Assembly: GCA_037139415.1 (NCBI GenBank)
Contig: JBAXGN010000001.1
Coordinates: forward strand, 1-64,000
DNA: 64,000 nucleotides
Reading direction: 5' to 3'
Origin: Verrucomicrobiota bacterium
GTDB taxonomy: Bacteria > Verrucomicrobiota > Verrucomicrobiia > Limisphaerales > Fontisphaeraceae
Positions 34,496 to 44,827 of the stretch are shown here, one piece after another (the first letter of the stretch is position 1; every line of letters starts with the position of its first letter). Below the pieces are notes generated by a model, which did no database searches, was not told the DNA's origin, and worked only from the letters and a program-made list of their open reading frames with translations. The position numbers were made by a program, and so were the translations under genes.

Positions 34496-36178
34496 CTATC
34501 TGGGTTGTTCCAACAGAGCAGTCGCGTGTTGCAACGCGGCTTTGCCGCCGCCCAGCATTCGGGCCAGCTCCTCGGCGCGCCGGGCCGGTTCCAATTGCTG
34601 GATGAGGGAGAGCGTCCGCCCGTCTTTCACCTGCTTGTCCACCACGTAATGCGCGTCCGCCGCCGCCGCCACCGGCGCAAGGTGGGTAATGCACAACACC
34701 TGGCGCTGGCGCGCGATCTGGCCCATCTTATCGCCCACCGCATGGGCGGTCTCGCCCCCGATATTGGCGTCCACTTCATCAAAAATCAGCACGGGAATCT
34801 CGTCCTCGGCCGCCAAAACGGTCTTCAACGCCAGCATCACCCGCGCCATTTCGCCCGAGGAGGCAATCGCGCGCAGCGCCCGCGGCGGCTCCCCTGGATT
34901 GGGTGCGAATTGGAATTCCACCGTATCAAAACCGCTGAGCGACGGCAGGGTGCCGTCTGCGGCCAGAGCGTTCTGGGTCGTCAGCGCGACGTCAAACCGA
35001 CTTTGCTTGAAACCGAGTTCGGTTAGTTGCTTTTCCACGGCTTTGGCGAGCGGCGGGATCAATTTGCGGCGGCGGGCAGTGAGGTTGTCACCCGCTTTGC
35101 GCAAGGTGGCCCAATTACTTTCCAGTTCGGCTTGCAGCCGGGCCAGTTCGGCATCGCGACTCTCCAGACTCTGGAGCTTGGCGGCGGACGCCTCACCAAA
35201 CGCGATGACATCGGCGAGGGTGCCGCCATATTTTCGTTTCAACGAGTGCAGCACGTTCACCCGCTCCTCGACCTCGCGGAGCCGGTCGGGGTCCAGGTCC
35301 AGCTTGTCCGCATAATGACTGAGTTCGGTGTGCAAATCGCGCAGCGCCTCGGCCAGCGGCGCGTGCGCCTCGGCCAGCGGCACAACCCCGGAATCCAGCC
35401 GCTGCAAATCCTGCAACAGCCGGCCCAGCGCCCCCATCTGGGTGAGCAGCGCGGGTTCGTTGTCCGCGAGGAGATTCTGGGCGCTTTGGCTGAGTTCCAG
35501 CAGCCGCGCGGCGTTGCTGGCGCGGCGGTACTCGGCTTCCACGACGGCCTCTTCATCCGGCTGCAGCCGGGCATTGCGGATTTCCTGAACCTGGAAGCGC
35601 AGCAAGTCCAGTTGTTGCGCGTAAGTCCGCTCATCCACAATCAGCGCGGCCTTGCTGGCCACCAGCACCTGGCGCTGCCGCAGCAAGCCGGCAAACGCAT
35701 CGCACTGGGGTTCCAGTTTTCCGAACGCATCCAGGATGGCGAGTTGACGCGCGGCATGCAGCAGGGATTGGTGGTCGTGCGGGCCGTGCATGTCCACCAG
35801 CCATTCGCCCAGCGCCGCCAGGGTGTTGAGGGTGGCCGGGGAACCGTTGACAAACTGCCGGTTGGCGCCGGCGGCGGTAAAGGCGCGCTTGAGGAAAAGC
35901 TGTCCATCCGCGCAAGGTTCCAGCCCATTTTCCTCCAGGAAACTTTTCAGCGGCGCGCGCAAGCGCCCCACCTCAAACACGGCCTCCACCGAACATCCAT
36001 CGCAGCCGGCGCGAATCAGGGAACGGTCAGCCCGCTCGCCCAGCACCAGGTTGAGCGCGCCAATGATGATGGATTTGCCCGCGCCGGTCTCACCCGTAAT
36101 GGCGTTGAAGCCGGGTTGCAGTTCGACCGTCAGGTCTTCCACCAAGGCCAAGTTTCGTATGCGCAACGTCGTCAGCAT
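34496..36178 (-). CDS. recN: DNA repair protein RecN
   Basis: 560 residues. An SMC-like ATPase that acts early in double-strand-break repair. N-terminal Walker A is GETGAGKS within LRIRNLALVEDLTVELQPGF; long coiled-coil segments fill the middle; the C-terminal half carries the ABC signature region (ALRAIASSGEMARVMLALK) and Walker B (IPVLIFDEVDANIGGETA), then the H-loop VLCITHLAPVAA. It is complete, and the start at 36178 precedes the first strand directly. Confidence 0.96.
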   Translation of the reverse strand: MLTTLRIRNLALVEDLTVELQPGFNAITGETGAGKSIIIGALNLVLGERADRSLIRAGCDGCSVEAVFEVGRLRAPLKSFLEENGLEPCADGQLFLKRAFTAAGANRQFVNGSPATLNTLAALGEWLVDMHGPHDHQSLLHAARQLAILDAFGKLEPQCDAFAGLLRQRQVLVASKAALIVDERTYAQQLDLLRFQVQEIRNARLQPDEEAVVEAEYRRASNAARLLELSQSAQNLLADNEPALLTQMGALGRLLQDLQRLDSGVVPLAEAHAPLAEALRDLHTELSHYADKLDLDPDRLREVEERVNVLHSLKRKYGGTLADVIAFGEASAAKLQSLESRDAELARLQAELESNWATLRKAGDNLTARRRKLIPPLAKAVEKQLTELGFKQSRFDVALTTQNALAADGTLPSLSGFDTVEFQFAPNPGEPPRALRAIASSGEMARVMLALKTVLAAEDEIPVLIFDEVDANIGGETAHAVGDKMGQIARQRQVLCITHLAPVAAAADAHYVVDKQVKDGRTLSLIQQLEPARRAEELARMLGGGKAALQHATALLEQPR

Positions 36179-36249
36179 GACACAATGCTACCGCGCAAAC
36201 TTTGGCCGTTGGCCGGCGTTTGCGCAAGCACGAAAGCCCTTGCCCAAAG

Positions 36250-39200
36250 CTAATAAGCCAGCAACCGATAGAACCGATATGGGCCCGAAGCTGGGATATT
36301 TGAGAACGTGGTCGTGGCGGCCCCGTTGGTTATAAAAATCGAAGGCAGCCAGACCTTCAGATCAGAAGAAACCTGCACTTGGAATACTTGGCCGGGATCG
36401 CCAGTAACAGTGGATTGAAAGAAATTTCCGGGCACCTTCAGGGAATTGCTTAGACGGATGATGGTCAGGGATCGTTGCGGCAGATAGGAAACGCTGACCA
36501 GCCGGTTGGTCAAACCCTGAATGACAGTCATGGCCGTGGAGGAGTTGTTGGTATTAAGCACATTGAACCGGAGATCCGTGTACCCAAGGTTCGTCAACGT
36601 GGCCAGGCTGTCTATGTTTGCCAGGCTGTTGGAGCTTAGATAAAGCCAGCGCAAAGCGGCCATTCCGGAAAGACTGCGAAGGTCGCTGATGGAATTCCCG
36701 TCCAAAACCAGGCTCTGCAAATTGGTCAGTCCCGCCAACGGTGAGAGGTCCGAGATCGCATTGTTTGCCAGCCCAAGACTATACATCTGCCGCAAGGGAG
36801 CAAGGAAGGCAAGGTTGGTGATGTGGTCGTCGTTGGCGTAAAAACTGCTCAGGTTGGTCAGTTGGGAAACGGGTACGAAATTTTGAATGTGCGTATTGCC
36901 CACTCCAAGGCTGTAGAGCGTCAGGTTGTTCGTGAGCGGAGCGAGGTCGGTGAGCGGAGTTTGATTCAGGGTGAGAATGTTGAGAATCGTCATGTTCGAC
37001 GTGAAATCCAGCCGGGTGATCGGCGTGCCATCCAAATACAGGTAGGAGAGGTGGGGGAAGTTGGCGAGCAAGTCGGCGTTGGTGAACGGATTATTTTGCA
37101 AGCTCAACACTTCAAGATCCAGTCCAACCATCGGCGCTAGGTTGTCAATGTGATTATCGCTCAGATCCAGAAAAAGCACCTGCGGCAAATTCGTGAGACA
37201 GGAGATGTCCCGGAGGCTGTTTGCGGGGGCGTCCAGCTCATACAACGCGGGAAGCTTGAGATTTGCCGGGAAGTTGGAAATTGCATTGTATCCTACGTTC
37301 AACCGCGTGAGCAGGGTCAGATTGGTGACGCTGGCGAGATCGGTGATCATGTCGTTGTACAATTCCAGATCGAGCAACTGAGGCAAGGGAGCGAGAAAAC
37401 TCAGGTCGGGGAGCGGGTAATTATCAACGACAAGACTGGTGAGCTTGGTCAGGGCTCCCAGACGATTGGGGTTCAGCAGCGGCGTATTCCCGTTGACACC
37501 TGAGATTCGCAAGATGGTCAAATTGACGGCATACTGAATGCCCTCCAAGTCCAGCGCGGGATCGCCCCAATTGGCGTTCACATCCAGATTCGTGAGCGTG
37601 GCCATATCAACGGGTGAAATGTCTCCGGAGGATTTGCCCAGGCTTTGGCGAATGGCACTCTCCAGGCTGGCATTGGGAAAGTTCACCACGGTGACCACTT
37701 GAAGGCGAGCCTCATCGCTATAAACGCGCCCCCCGAATTCATCGGTCACCACCGCATAGTATCCCCCCGCATCCCCAACGAGTGTGTTGGAGATGGTGAG
37801 CAGGCTGTTGGTAGCCCCAGCCACACGGGCATCGTTGGTTAGACGGACGTCATTGAGATACCATTGATAATACAAGACCGGCGGAACATTGGTGGTGCTG
37901 GCCAAGACCTGAAAGGCCGTGTTCCCGCCAAGGCCCACGCCCGCATCAAACGGTTGCCGGGTGATAATCGGGCACAGATTCTGCGGGAGAAACGTCACGT
38001 TCACACTGCGCTGGCTAAGCGACTGGATGATATTGGTGGCGATTGAGCCCGGACTAAGGTCAAGGTCATTACCGCTGACATCCACTTGGTAGAGATTGCT
38101 GATCGTGAGCAAGGTGGAGATGTTCGCCAGTTGATTGCCCTGGAGATTCAGATAAGCAAGATTGGCTTTATTGGTTAACGGGCCCAGACGAAAAATCCGG
38201 TTTCCGGACAGGCTAAGGTTGTTCAAAAGGGTAAGTGAACTCAGGGGGGCCAGGTTCGTGATCAAGTTGTAATTGGCGCTGAGATTGTAAAGATTCGTCA
38301 ATCCACTGATCGGAGTAAGATCGAACACCTGATTATTGTCAAAGGTCAGATCGTTCAAGTTCGGCAATATTGCCAGCGGAGCCAGATTGGATAGTTGGTT
38401 GACGCCCAGGTTCAAAGTAGAGAGGTTGCTCAAAGCGGCCAGCGGTGGGAGGATGCCAATGGCGTTGCCGTGAGCGTCGAGGAATGTCAACGCCACACAA
38501 TTGGTCAGCGGGGAAAGATCCGATACGACATTATCGTTGAGCGTGAGAGACTGAAGATTCTTTAGCGCCGCAATGGGAGCGAGGTTGGTAATCGCGTTGC
38601 GTTGCAGATCAAGCAAGGTCATGGCCGTGAGATTGGTCAGCGGCGAAAGGTCCGCTAACGTATTATTATAGCCAAGGTCCAATTCTCGCAAACGGGTCAG
38701 GCCTGACAAAAAGGTGATATTGGAAATTACATCACCGCTAAGACCGAGGGCCGCGAGTTGGGTCATGGCGGACAGCGTCGTGATATTGGTCGCTGGATTC
38801 CCACGAAGATACAGACTGGTCAAGTTGGTCAGCGCCAAAACCGGAGTTACATCGCCAATATCATTATAACTGGCATTGAACCATTGCAGGTGAGGCATGG
38901 TGGCAGCAAATTCCATATTGAGAAGCCCGTTGAAGCTAATGTCCAGATTTGTCATGTGTACCAGCGTGCCCAAGGGCGTGGGGTCGGTGAACGAGTTCAC
39001 GAGCAGTCCCACCCATTGCAAATTGGTCATACCGGTCAGCGGAGTGATGTCCGCGATCTGATCCCAGTATATAAAGGCCCGCCAAAGCTTGTGCAAATTC
39101 GTGATGAACGCAAGGTCGGTGTGCGGATTGAACGCCAGCGAGAGTTGGGTCAGGTTGGTGAGCCCGGCGATACCCGAGTAATTGGTAATGGTATTGCCGT

Positions 39201-39492
39201 TTAAATCGAGCAGGTCCAGATTCCGGGCGTTTTCCAAGCCAGTGGTATCGCCAATCCCCAGGTTACTGCCGTTCAGGTTGGTCAAAGTCAGCATCTGCGC
39301 GGCAGTAATCGGCCCGACCGGAATCCCAAGCTGATTCCGCACTGCGCTTTCCATGTTCGGGTCGGGGAACGTGACCGTTTGGGCGTTTACCGCCGACGGT
39401 TGCAATAGCACAATGCCAGCGACAACCAATCCGGCCATGGCACTGAATAGTCGGAATGTTAAATTACATATGCTTATTTTTATACTTAGCAT
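36250..39492 (-). CDS. large secreted leucine-rich-repeat protein with central Ig-like domain
   Basis: 1080 residues with a signal peptide (LFSAMAGLVVAGIVLLQPSA). An opening segment (FPDPNMESAVRNQLG) is followed by SDS22/internalin-type 22-residue repeats, roughly residues 60-490, each with L..L..L.L..N.I.D..PL and a frequent TNL start. An Ig-like domain sits at about 512-600 (RQPFDAGVGLGGNTAFQVLA, YYQWYLNDVRL, GGYYAVVTDEFG). A second opening segment and LRR block follow at 605-1000. The tail ends GPYRFYRLLAY, a common end of exported Verrucomicrobia proteins. The two blocks look like a duplication of a whole LRR module around the Ig domain. It is probably a surface adhesin or binding protein; the ligand is unknown. 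Confidence 0.85.
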   Translation of the reverse strand: MLSIKISICNLTFRLFSAMAGLVVAGIVLLQPSAVNAQTVTFPDPNMESAVRNQLGIPVGPITAAQMLTLTNLNGSNLGIGDTTGLENARNLDLLDLNGNTITNYSGIAGLTNLTQLSLAFNPHTDLAFITNLHKLWRAFIYWDQIADITPLTGMTNLQWVGLLVNSFTDPTPLGTLVHMTNLDISFNGLLNMEFAATMPHLQWFNASYNDIGDVTPVLALTNLTSLYLRGNPATNITTLSAMTQLAALGLSGDVISNITFLSGLTRLRELDLGYNNTLADLSPLTNLTAMTLLDLQRNAITNLAPIAALKNLQSLTLNDNVVSDLSPLTNCVALTFLDAHGNAIGILPPLAALSNLSTLNLGVNQLSNLAPLAILPNLNDLTFDNNQVFDLTPISGLTNLYNLSANYNLITNLAPLSSLTLLNNLSLSGNRIFRLGPLTNKANLAYLNLQGNQLANISTLLTISNLYQVDVSGNDLDLSPGSIATNIIQSLSQRSVNVTFLPQNLCPIITRQPFDAGVGLGGNTAFQVLASTTNVPPVLYYQWYLNDVRLTNDARVAGATNSLLTISNTLVGDAGGYYAVVTDEFGGRVYSDEARLQVVTVVNFPNASLESAIRQSLGKSSGDISPVDMATLTNLDVNANWGDPALDLEGIQYAVNLTILRISGVNGNTPLLNPNRLGALTKLTSLVVDNYPLPDLSFLAPLPQLLDLELYNDMITDLASVTNLTLLTRLNVGYNAISNFPANLKLPALYELDAPANSLRDISCLTNLPQVLFLDLSDNHIDNLAPMVGLDLEVLSLQNNPFTNADLLANFPHLSYLYLDGTPITRLDFTSNMTILNILTLNQTPLTDLAPLTNNLTLYSLGVGNTHIQNFVPVSQLTNLSSFYANDDHITNLAFLAPLRQMYSLGLANNAISDLSPLAGLTNLQSLVLDGNSISDLRSLSGMAALRWLYLSSNSLANIDSLATLTNLGYTDLRFNVLNTNNSSTAMTVIQGLTNRLVSVSYLPQRSLTIIRLSNSLKVPGNFFQSTVTGDPGQVFQVQVSSDLKVWLPSIFITNGAATTTFSNIPASGPYRFYRLLAY

Positions 39493-39619
39493 GGCTTATT
39501 TTATAACCCACGTCCACAGGCCTGTCGAGTGTTTTTTGTGTGACAAGTTATAACCTCCTGACGGTCAGTGAAAACCGGAAGAACCACCCTGACTGCCGTA
39601 AGCCGCCGTTATTCCGCGC

Positions 39620-40939
39620 TCAGCGAAACAGGATGTGCAGCAGAAAGAGAAATCCCAGGATATAGCCCAGCGGGGTGATTTCGCGACCGCGTCCCGTGCC
39701 GATCGCCATGCAGACATAGACCAGGAAACCGATGGCCAGCCCCTCGCTGATGCTAAAGGTCAGCGGCATCAGGATCATAGTCAGGACTGCCGGGGCGGCC
39801 TTGGCGAAATCCGTGAGGGCCAGGCGAGTGACGCCTTGCATCATGAAAATGCCCACCATTACCAGCGCCGGTGCGGTGGCCACCGCCGGGATCATCTTGA
39901 TGAGCGGATGGAAAAACAGGGCCAGCAGGAAGCAAACAGCCACGACCAGCGACGTCATGCCAGTGCGGCCACCTTCTTCCACTCCGGCGGCAGACTCGAT
40001 GTAGCTCGTGACAGTGGAAGTGCCCAGGCAGGCTCCGACCATGGCCGCCGAGGCATCCGCCGTCAGCGCGCGCCCCACTTTGGGTAACTGCCCATGCGCA
40101 TCAAGCAGGTTGGCACGGGCCGAGACGCCAATCAGCGTGCCCATGTTGTCAAACAGATCCACAAACAGCAGCGCGAACACCAGTGGCAGCGTCACCCGCA
40201 GATTATCGAATACGTAACCCACATCCAGTTTCATGAACGTGGGCGCGAGCGAGGCGGGCCAATCCACCAGTTTGGCGGGCAGTTGGGTCAAGGCTCCCTT
40301 GCCATCTGCCGCAGGCACCAGCAGGCCGACCAGAGTCAGGGCGATGATGGACAGGATCATCGCGCCACGCACCTTTCGCCAGATCAGGATGGCGGCGAGC
40401 AAAATGCCGGACAAAACCAACAGCGCGGAAGGGGAGCCCAGATTGCCCGCCGTCACAAAGGTGACGGGATGACTGGCGATGATGCCGCCGTTTTTCAGCC
40501 CGATGAAGAGAATGAACAGCCCGATGCCGCTCGAAATGGCGATCTTCATCTCCATCGGCATCGCCTCCATAATTTGGCGGCGGATGCCGGTCAACGACAG
40601 GACTAGAAAAATCGCCCCGCTGCAAAACACCATGCCCAGTGCGGCGGGCCATGGGATTTTCATGCCGATGCAAATGGTGTAGGTGAAAAAGGCATTCATG
40701 CCCATGCCGGGCGCGAGGGCGATGGGGTAATTCGTGGCAAGTGCCATGACGATGGTCATCAACGCCGAGGCCAGCGCGGTGGCGGTCAGCACCGCCCCGA
40801 AATCCATGCCCCCGGCGGAGAGGATGGCCGGATTGACGGCCAGGATGTACGACATGGCCGCAAACGTGGTCAGGCCGGCGGTAATCTCACGGCGTACCGT
40901 GGATTGGTGTGCGCTGATTTTGAAGAAGTGATCAAACAT
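39620..40939 (-). CDS. NCS2-family purine permease (AzgA-like)
   Basis: 439 residues with about 12-14 membrane helices. The family signature is clear: REITAGLTTFAAMSYILAVN, TALASALMTIVMALATNYPI, LAPGMGMNAFFTY, the substrate region RVTLPLVFALLFVDLFDNMG, and GACLGTSTVTSYIESAAGV. Members import adenine, guanine or hypoxanthine with protons. No purine riboswitch is seen in the short upstream gap, and there is no catabolic operon around it. Confidence 0.93.
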   Translation of the reverse strand: MFDHFFKISAHQSTVRREITAGLTTFAAMSYILAVNPAILSAGGMDFGAVLTATALASALMTIVMALATNYPIALAPGMGMNAFFTYTICIGMKIPWPAALGMVFCSGAIFLVLSLTGIRRQIMEAMPMEMKIAISSGIGLFILFIGLKNGGIIASHPVTFVTAGNLGSPSALLVLSGILLAAILIWRKVRGAMILSIIALTLVGLLVPAADGKGALTQLPAKLVDWPASLAPTFMKLDVGYVFDNLRVTLPLVFALLFVDLFDNMGTLIGVSARANLLDAHGQLPKVGRALTADASAAMVGACLGTSTVTSYIESAAGVEEGGRTGMTSLVVAVCFLLALFFHPLIKMIPAVATAPALVMVGIFMMQGVTRLALTDFAKAAPAVLTMILMPLTFSISEGLAIGFLVYVCMAIGTGRGREITPLGYILGFLFLLHILFR

Positions 40940-41007
40940 TTGGGCGAACGAACGTGGCAGGATATTTGAAAGGGTGGGCGTTAGTCGCTAAAAGTACGGT
41001 GCCATCA

Positions 41008-42387
41008 TCACTTTTTGGGAGACGGTAAAAGTTGGTTCAGCAGCGCCCGAATGTCAACGGAGTTCTTTTTAGTTTTGTCAGCTAAAGCAGCGGCTAGGCC
41101 GGCAGTGAAGGCAGACGAAGTGGAAGTGCCGGTCATGATAAAGGACTGTCCCCCGTAGCTGACAATGACGCTGGGGGGGCCCACCAACGAGACGTTTCCG
41201 CCATAGTTGGCAAAGGTGGCGATGTTGCCATTTTTGTCGCCAGCAGTGATGGCCAACACTTCCGGATACGCGGCGGGATAACTGGGAGTCGGGTTGCCAT
41301 CGTTGCCGGCGGCGGCAATTACCAGAATGCCCTTGTTATAGGCTTGTGTGATCACAGAGTGCAACAAAGCGTTATCTCCGTTGCCCGCCAAGCTGAGATT
41401 GATGACGTTGGCTCCGCTGTTAATCGCTTGCTCAATCCCCATGGCCACATCAAAAGTGGTCGTACTGACATTGTTGCCATACACGTCCACCGGCAGAATC
41501 CGCACACTGGAAGATCCCGATTTATAAATGGCGTTCATCCCTTGCAGGATGGCGCTCTCCATGCCGGTACCATGAGTAGGTTCCGTGCCGTTAGGGTTGG
41601 CATCGCCCGCCACGGAAATACTGGGCAATAGAAAGGCATCGGTGGGAGCTTTGGTGCGCTGCACCGTGGTATCTATTAACCCCACCACCACGCCACTTCC
41701 CGAGCCAAGCGGTTTGGCGGTAAGCTGAATATCAGGCGTGGAACCGGCCATTGAAGAGTCAAAACCGCGCGGGCGATCCATATAATAATTGGAATCCAAA
41801 CTGGTCACAGCCGCATTGCCTTGCAGCGCACTGCGTGCGGCGTTGGCGGCGCTTTCCGAATCAAACTTCAACCGGTATGCGTTTTTCCCATCCATGCGTC
41901 CGATGATTTTTGCGCCCAAGCTTTTCGCCAGAGCCTCGGCATCCGTACCGGGTTTCAGCCTGACCACCAATTCATCCGGGATCGGCTTGGCCGTCTTATC
42001 CACTTCCGGCGCAACCTGCTGGGTGGCATCGCGCACGGAATTTTTGAACACATACAGTTTATAGGGCTCATCCTTGTGTGAAGGCGGGGTGAGGGCAAAA
42101 CTCAGGTTGCCGAACATGCGCCGCATGGCTTCGCCCACCGGTTGCTGTTTGAACTTGGCGGAAACCGGCAGGGAGGCAGTGGGGTCCATGAACACCAACC
42201 AGCCCGTGACGCGCGCAAATTTGCTGAGAAACACCGGCAACGGCGCCTCGTGGATTTCAGCCGTCAACGCCATGCGTTGGCGATCCCACGAAAGGCTATT
42301 CGTAGGCGCAGCGGCGGCGGCAGACAACAGCCCGCACAGCAGCAACATCCCGCCCATCCATCTCAACGCGATCCATGGCCTATTCAT
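41008..42387 (-). CDS. secreted subtilisin-like serine protease (S8) with N-terminal STN-like domain
   Basis: 459 residues. Signal peptide (MGGMLLLCGLLSAAAAA). Residues about 35-110 resemble the STN domain of secretins and TonB receptors (ALTAEIHEAPLPVFLSKFAR, PVGEAMRRMFGNLSFAL). A propeptide-like segment follows (IPDELVVRLKPGTDAEALAK). The subtilase domain has the Asp in VGLIDTTV, the His in THGTGMESA and the Ser in GTSTSSAFTAGLAAAL, so the triad is complete, though the Asp motif is atypical (DTTV for DSGV). At about 250 residues the catalytic domain is compact. The combination suggests a protease held at or secreted through an outer-membrane apparatus; this is inference. Confidence 0.82.
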   Translation of the reverse strand: MNRPWIALRWMGGMLLLCGLLSAAAAAPTNSLSWDRQRMALTAEIHEAPLPVFLSKFARVTGWLVFMDPTASLPVSAKFKQQPVGEAMRRMFGNLSFALTPPSHKDEPYKLYVFKNSVRDATQQVAPEVDKTAKPIPDELVVRLKPGTDAEALAKSLGAKIIGRMDGKNAYRLKFDSESAANAARSALQGNAAVTSLDSNYYMDRPRGFDSSMAGSTPDIQLTAKPLGSGSGVVVGLIDTTVQRTKAPTDAFLLPSISVAGDANPNGTEPTHGTGMESAILQGMNAIYKSGSSSVRILPVDVYGNNVSTTTFDVAMGIEQAINSGANVINLSLAGNGDNALLHSVITQAYNKGILVIAAAGNDGNPTPSYPAAYPEVLAITAGDKNGNIATFANYGGNVSLVGPPSVIVSYGGQSFIMTGTSTSSAFTAGLAAALADKTKKNSVDIRALLNQLLPSPKK

Positions 42388-42539
42388 AAGTACACTCTAT
42401 ACCATATTGGACACCGCCGCGACAAGAACGTTGCGTAAAAGCGTGATTTAGGAATACATCTCACGAAGGATACTCCGATAAGTTGTTATTCGATCGGCTG
42501 TCCTTTTCGCGTGTCGTTTTCGCGTTGCCTCCGCGCTGC

Positions 42540-42644
42540 ATTAACGCGACCAGCGGACAGGACGCCACGAACAACAACGGCCAGCCCGTGAGCGGCAAGG
42601 TGACCCTCGGCGAACGCGACGCATTGTTCCTACTGCGGGAATAA
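42540..42644 (+). pseudogene. C-terminal remnant of an unidentified protein
   Basis: A frame on the plus strand reads INATSGQDATNNNGQPVSGK, then VTLGERDALFLLRE and TAA at 42642. It looks like a real C-terminus (charged, then a hydrophobic end), but nothing convincing precedes it upstream of about 42490. It is probably a gene fragment; the family is not identified. The rest of 42388-42539 shows nothing. Confidence 0.35.
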
Positions 42645-42648
42645 AATA

Positions 42649-42674
42649 ACCGGGCTGGGTTTCCCCAGCCCGGT
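42649..42674 (-). terminator. Rho-independent terminator of sucCD
   Basis: ACCGGGCTGGG (42649-42659) and CCCAGCCCGGT (42664-42674) form an 11-bp perfect stem with a 4-base loop. Read on the minus strand it is followed by TATTTTATT. It lies 25 bases after the sucD stop. Confidence 0.9.
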
Positions 42675-42699
42675 GTATACTTCAGCTTTCCAGCTTAAA

Positions 42700-43590
42700 T
42701 CACATCATCTTCAACAGCGTGTCCGCCATCTCGGATGGGGTCACTGCCACTCCAATGCCAGCGTCCTTGAAGGCTTCGATTTTCGCTGTCGCTGTGCCTT
42801 TGCCGCCGCTGATGATGGCACCGGCATGGCCCATGCGGCGTCCCGGAGGGGCCGTGGCACCGGCGATGAAACCCGCCACCGGCTTCTTGCAATTGGCCTT
42901 GATCCAGGCAGCGGCTTCCTCTTCCGCGCTGCCACCGATTTCGCCAATCATAATGATGCCGTGCGTTTCCGGATCGGCGGCAAACATCTTGATGATGTCG
43001 AGGTGCGAGGTGCCGTTGACCGGGTCGCCGCCAATGCCCACGCAGGTGGACTGGCCAACCCCGCGACAGGTGAGTTGCCATACGGCTTCATAGGTCAGAG
43101 TGCCGCTGCGGGAAACCACCCCAATGTTGCCTTTCTTATGGATGTAGCCGGGAGAAATGCCGATGCGGCAGCCGCCGGTCGAATCTTTGCCTTCGCCTGG
43201 GGTTACCACCCCGGGACAATTGGGCCCGATGAGGCGGGTCTTTTTGCCCTGCATCGCCGCTTTGACTTTCACCATGTCCGCAATGGGGATGCCTTCGGTG
43301 ATGCACACCACCAAGTCCAGTTTCGATTCCACTGCTTCCAGAATTGCATCGGCTGCGAACGGCGGCGGTACAAAAACGGCGGATACTTTCGCGCCGGTGG
43401 CCTTGGAGGCTTCAGCCACGGTGTCAAAGATGGGAACTTTGTTGTCGAACAACTGCCCGCCTTTGCCGGGGGTCACGCCTGCGGCGACTTGCGTGCCGTA
43501 GGCGAGGCTCAATTGTGCATGACGCGCGCCAAAGCTGCCCGTGATGCCCTGAATGATGATTTTCGTATCGGGTTGAATCAGAATGGACAT
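42700..43590 (-). CDS. sucD: succinyl-CoA ligase, alpha subunit
   Basis: 296 residues. Interconverts succinyl-CoA and succinate with formation of a nucleoside triphosphate (TCA cycle), together with SucC. The CoA-binding N-terminus is [34 protein letters not shown] and the active-site histidine in [16 protein letters not shown] are present. Complete. The gene lies 31 bases after sucC on the same strand, so it is one operon, ended by a strong terminator. Confidence 0.97.
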   Translation of the reverse strand: MSILIQPDTKIIIQGITGSFGARHAQLSLAYGTQVAAGVTPGKGGQLFDNKVPIFDTVAEASKATGAKVSAVFVPPPFAADAILEAVESKLDLVVCITEGIPIADMVKVKAAMQGKKTRLIGPNCPGVVTPGEGKDSTGGCRIGISPGYIHKKGNIGVVSRSGTLTYEAVWQLTCRGVGQSTCVGIGGDPVNGTSHLDIIKMFAADPETHGIIMIGEIGGSAEEEAAAWIKANCKKPVAGFIAGATAPPGRRMGHAGAIISGGKGTATAKIEAFKDAGIGVAVTPSEMADTLLKMM

Positions 43591-43621
43591 ATAAAATCTC
43601 AGTTAAAGGTTATGAGTTCAG

Positions 43622-44827
43622 TTATTTCGCGACGGCTTGCACCACTTTTTGGGCGGCATCCGCCATGGTGGTTCCTGAGATGATGGTCAGGCCCGATTCA
43701 GCGAGTGTTTTGCGGCCCAGTTCCACGTTGTTGCCCTCCAGGCGAACAACCAATGGCAGGGGCAGCCCGGTTTCCTTGACGGCGGCGACGATGCCTTGGG
43801 CAATTGTGTTGCAATCCATGATGCCGCCGAAGATGTTGACGAGGATGGCCTTGACCTTCGGATCACTCAGGATGATCTTGAACGCGGCCATCACTTGTTC
43901 CTTGCTCGCGCCACCCCCAACGTCCAGGAAATTGGCCGGCATACCGCCATAATGCTGGATAATATCCATGGTGGCCATCGCCAACCCGGCTCCGTTCACC
44001 ATGCAAGCAATGCTGCCGTCCAGCTTGATGTAATTCAGGTTGTACTTGCTGGCTTCGGTTTCCAGCGGTGATTCCTCCGCCAAGTCGCGCATCGCCATGA
44101 TGTCTTTGTGGCGGTACAGGGCATTGTCGTCCAAACCGATTTTACCATCCAGGCAGACCAGCGTTTCCTTGCCATCGGGCAGTTCCACGATGCAAAGCGG
44201 GTTAATTTCCACCATGGAGGCGTCGCATTCCAGCCAGGTTTTGTACACGCCCGCGATGACCTTGGCGCCGGAGGCGATCAAGTCCCCCTTGAGCCCGAGT
44301 TTCACCGCGATCTTGCGCGCTTGGTGCGGCCATAGCCCCACCTGCGGGTCCACATGTTCCTTCAGAATCTTGCGGGGATGTTTGGCGGCGACTTCCTCGA
44401 TGTCCATACCGCCCTCCGTGCTGGCCATGATCAGCGGCAGCGATTTGGCGCGGTCGAGCAGCACTGAAAGGTACAGCTCTTTTTTAATTTTGGCGGCGCT
44501 TTCCACCAGTACGGTGCTGACCAGGCGGCCTTCCGGACCGGACTGTTTGGTTACCAGCACGTTACCGAGCATGGCGGCGGCCATTTGCTGCGCTTGCTCG
44601 GCGGATTGGCAGACTTTTACGCCACCCTGGAACCCGTTCGTGAACGTTCCTTTTCCGCGCCCTCCGGCGTGGATTTGGGATTTGACCACCACGGCCTTGA
44701 AACCGGCGGCGAATAATTTATCCGCGGCGGCCCGAGCTTGTTCGGGGGTTTTACACGCCTCGCCGACCGGCACGGCTGCGCCGCCCTGGGCAAGTAACTG
44801 TTTGGCTTGATATTCGTGAATATTCAT
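43622..44827 (-). CDS. sucC: succinyl-CoA ligase, beta subunit
   Basis: 401 residues from the ATG at 44827, the standard start ([16 protein letters not shown]); the frame upstream to 44980 is not conserved-looking. The ATP-grasp fold carries [40 protein letters not shown] and [11 protein letters not shown]. Forms the nucleotide-binding half of the heterodimer with SucD. Complete and normal in length. Confidence 0.97.
   Translation of the reverse strand: MNIHEYQAKQLLAQGGAAVPVGEACKTPEQARAAADKLFAAGFKAVVVKSQIHAGGRGKGTFTNGFQGGVKVCQSAEQAQQMAAAMLGNVLVTKQSGPEGRLVSTVLVESAAKIKKELYLSVLLDRAKSLPLIMASTEGGMDIEEVAAKHPRKILKEHVDPQVGLWPHQARKIAVKLGLKGDLIASGAKVIAGVYKTWLECDASMVEINPLCIVELPDGKETLVCLDGKIGLDDNALYRHKDIMAMRDLAEESPLETEASKYNLNYIKLDGSIACMVNGAGLAMATMDIIQHYGGMPANFLDVGGGASKEQVMAAFKIILSDPKVKAILVNIFGGIMDCNTIAQGIVAAVKETGLPLPLVVRLEGNNVELGRKTLAESGLTIISGTTMADAAQKVVQAVAK

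Noticed and set aside
40940-41007. Purine riboswitch before the permease gene
   Set aside because: The gap is too short and lacks the conserved three-way-junction sequences.
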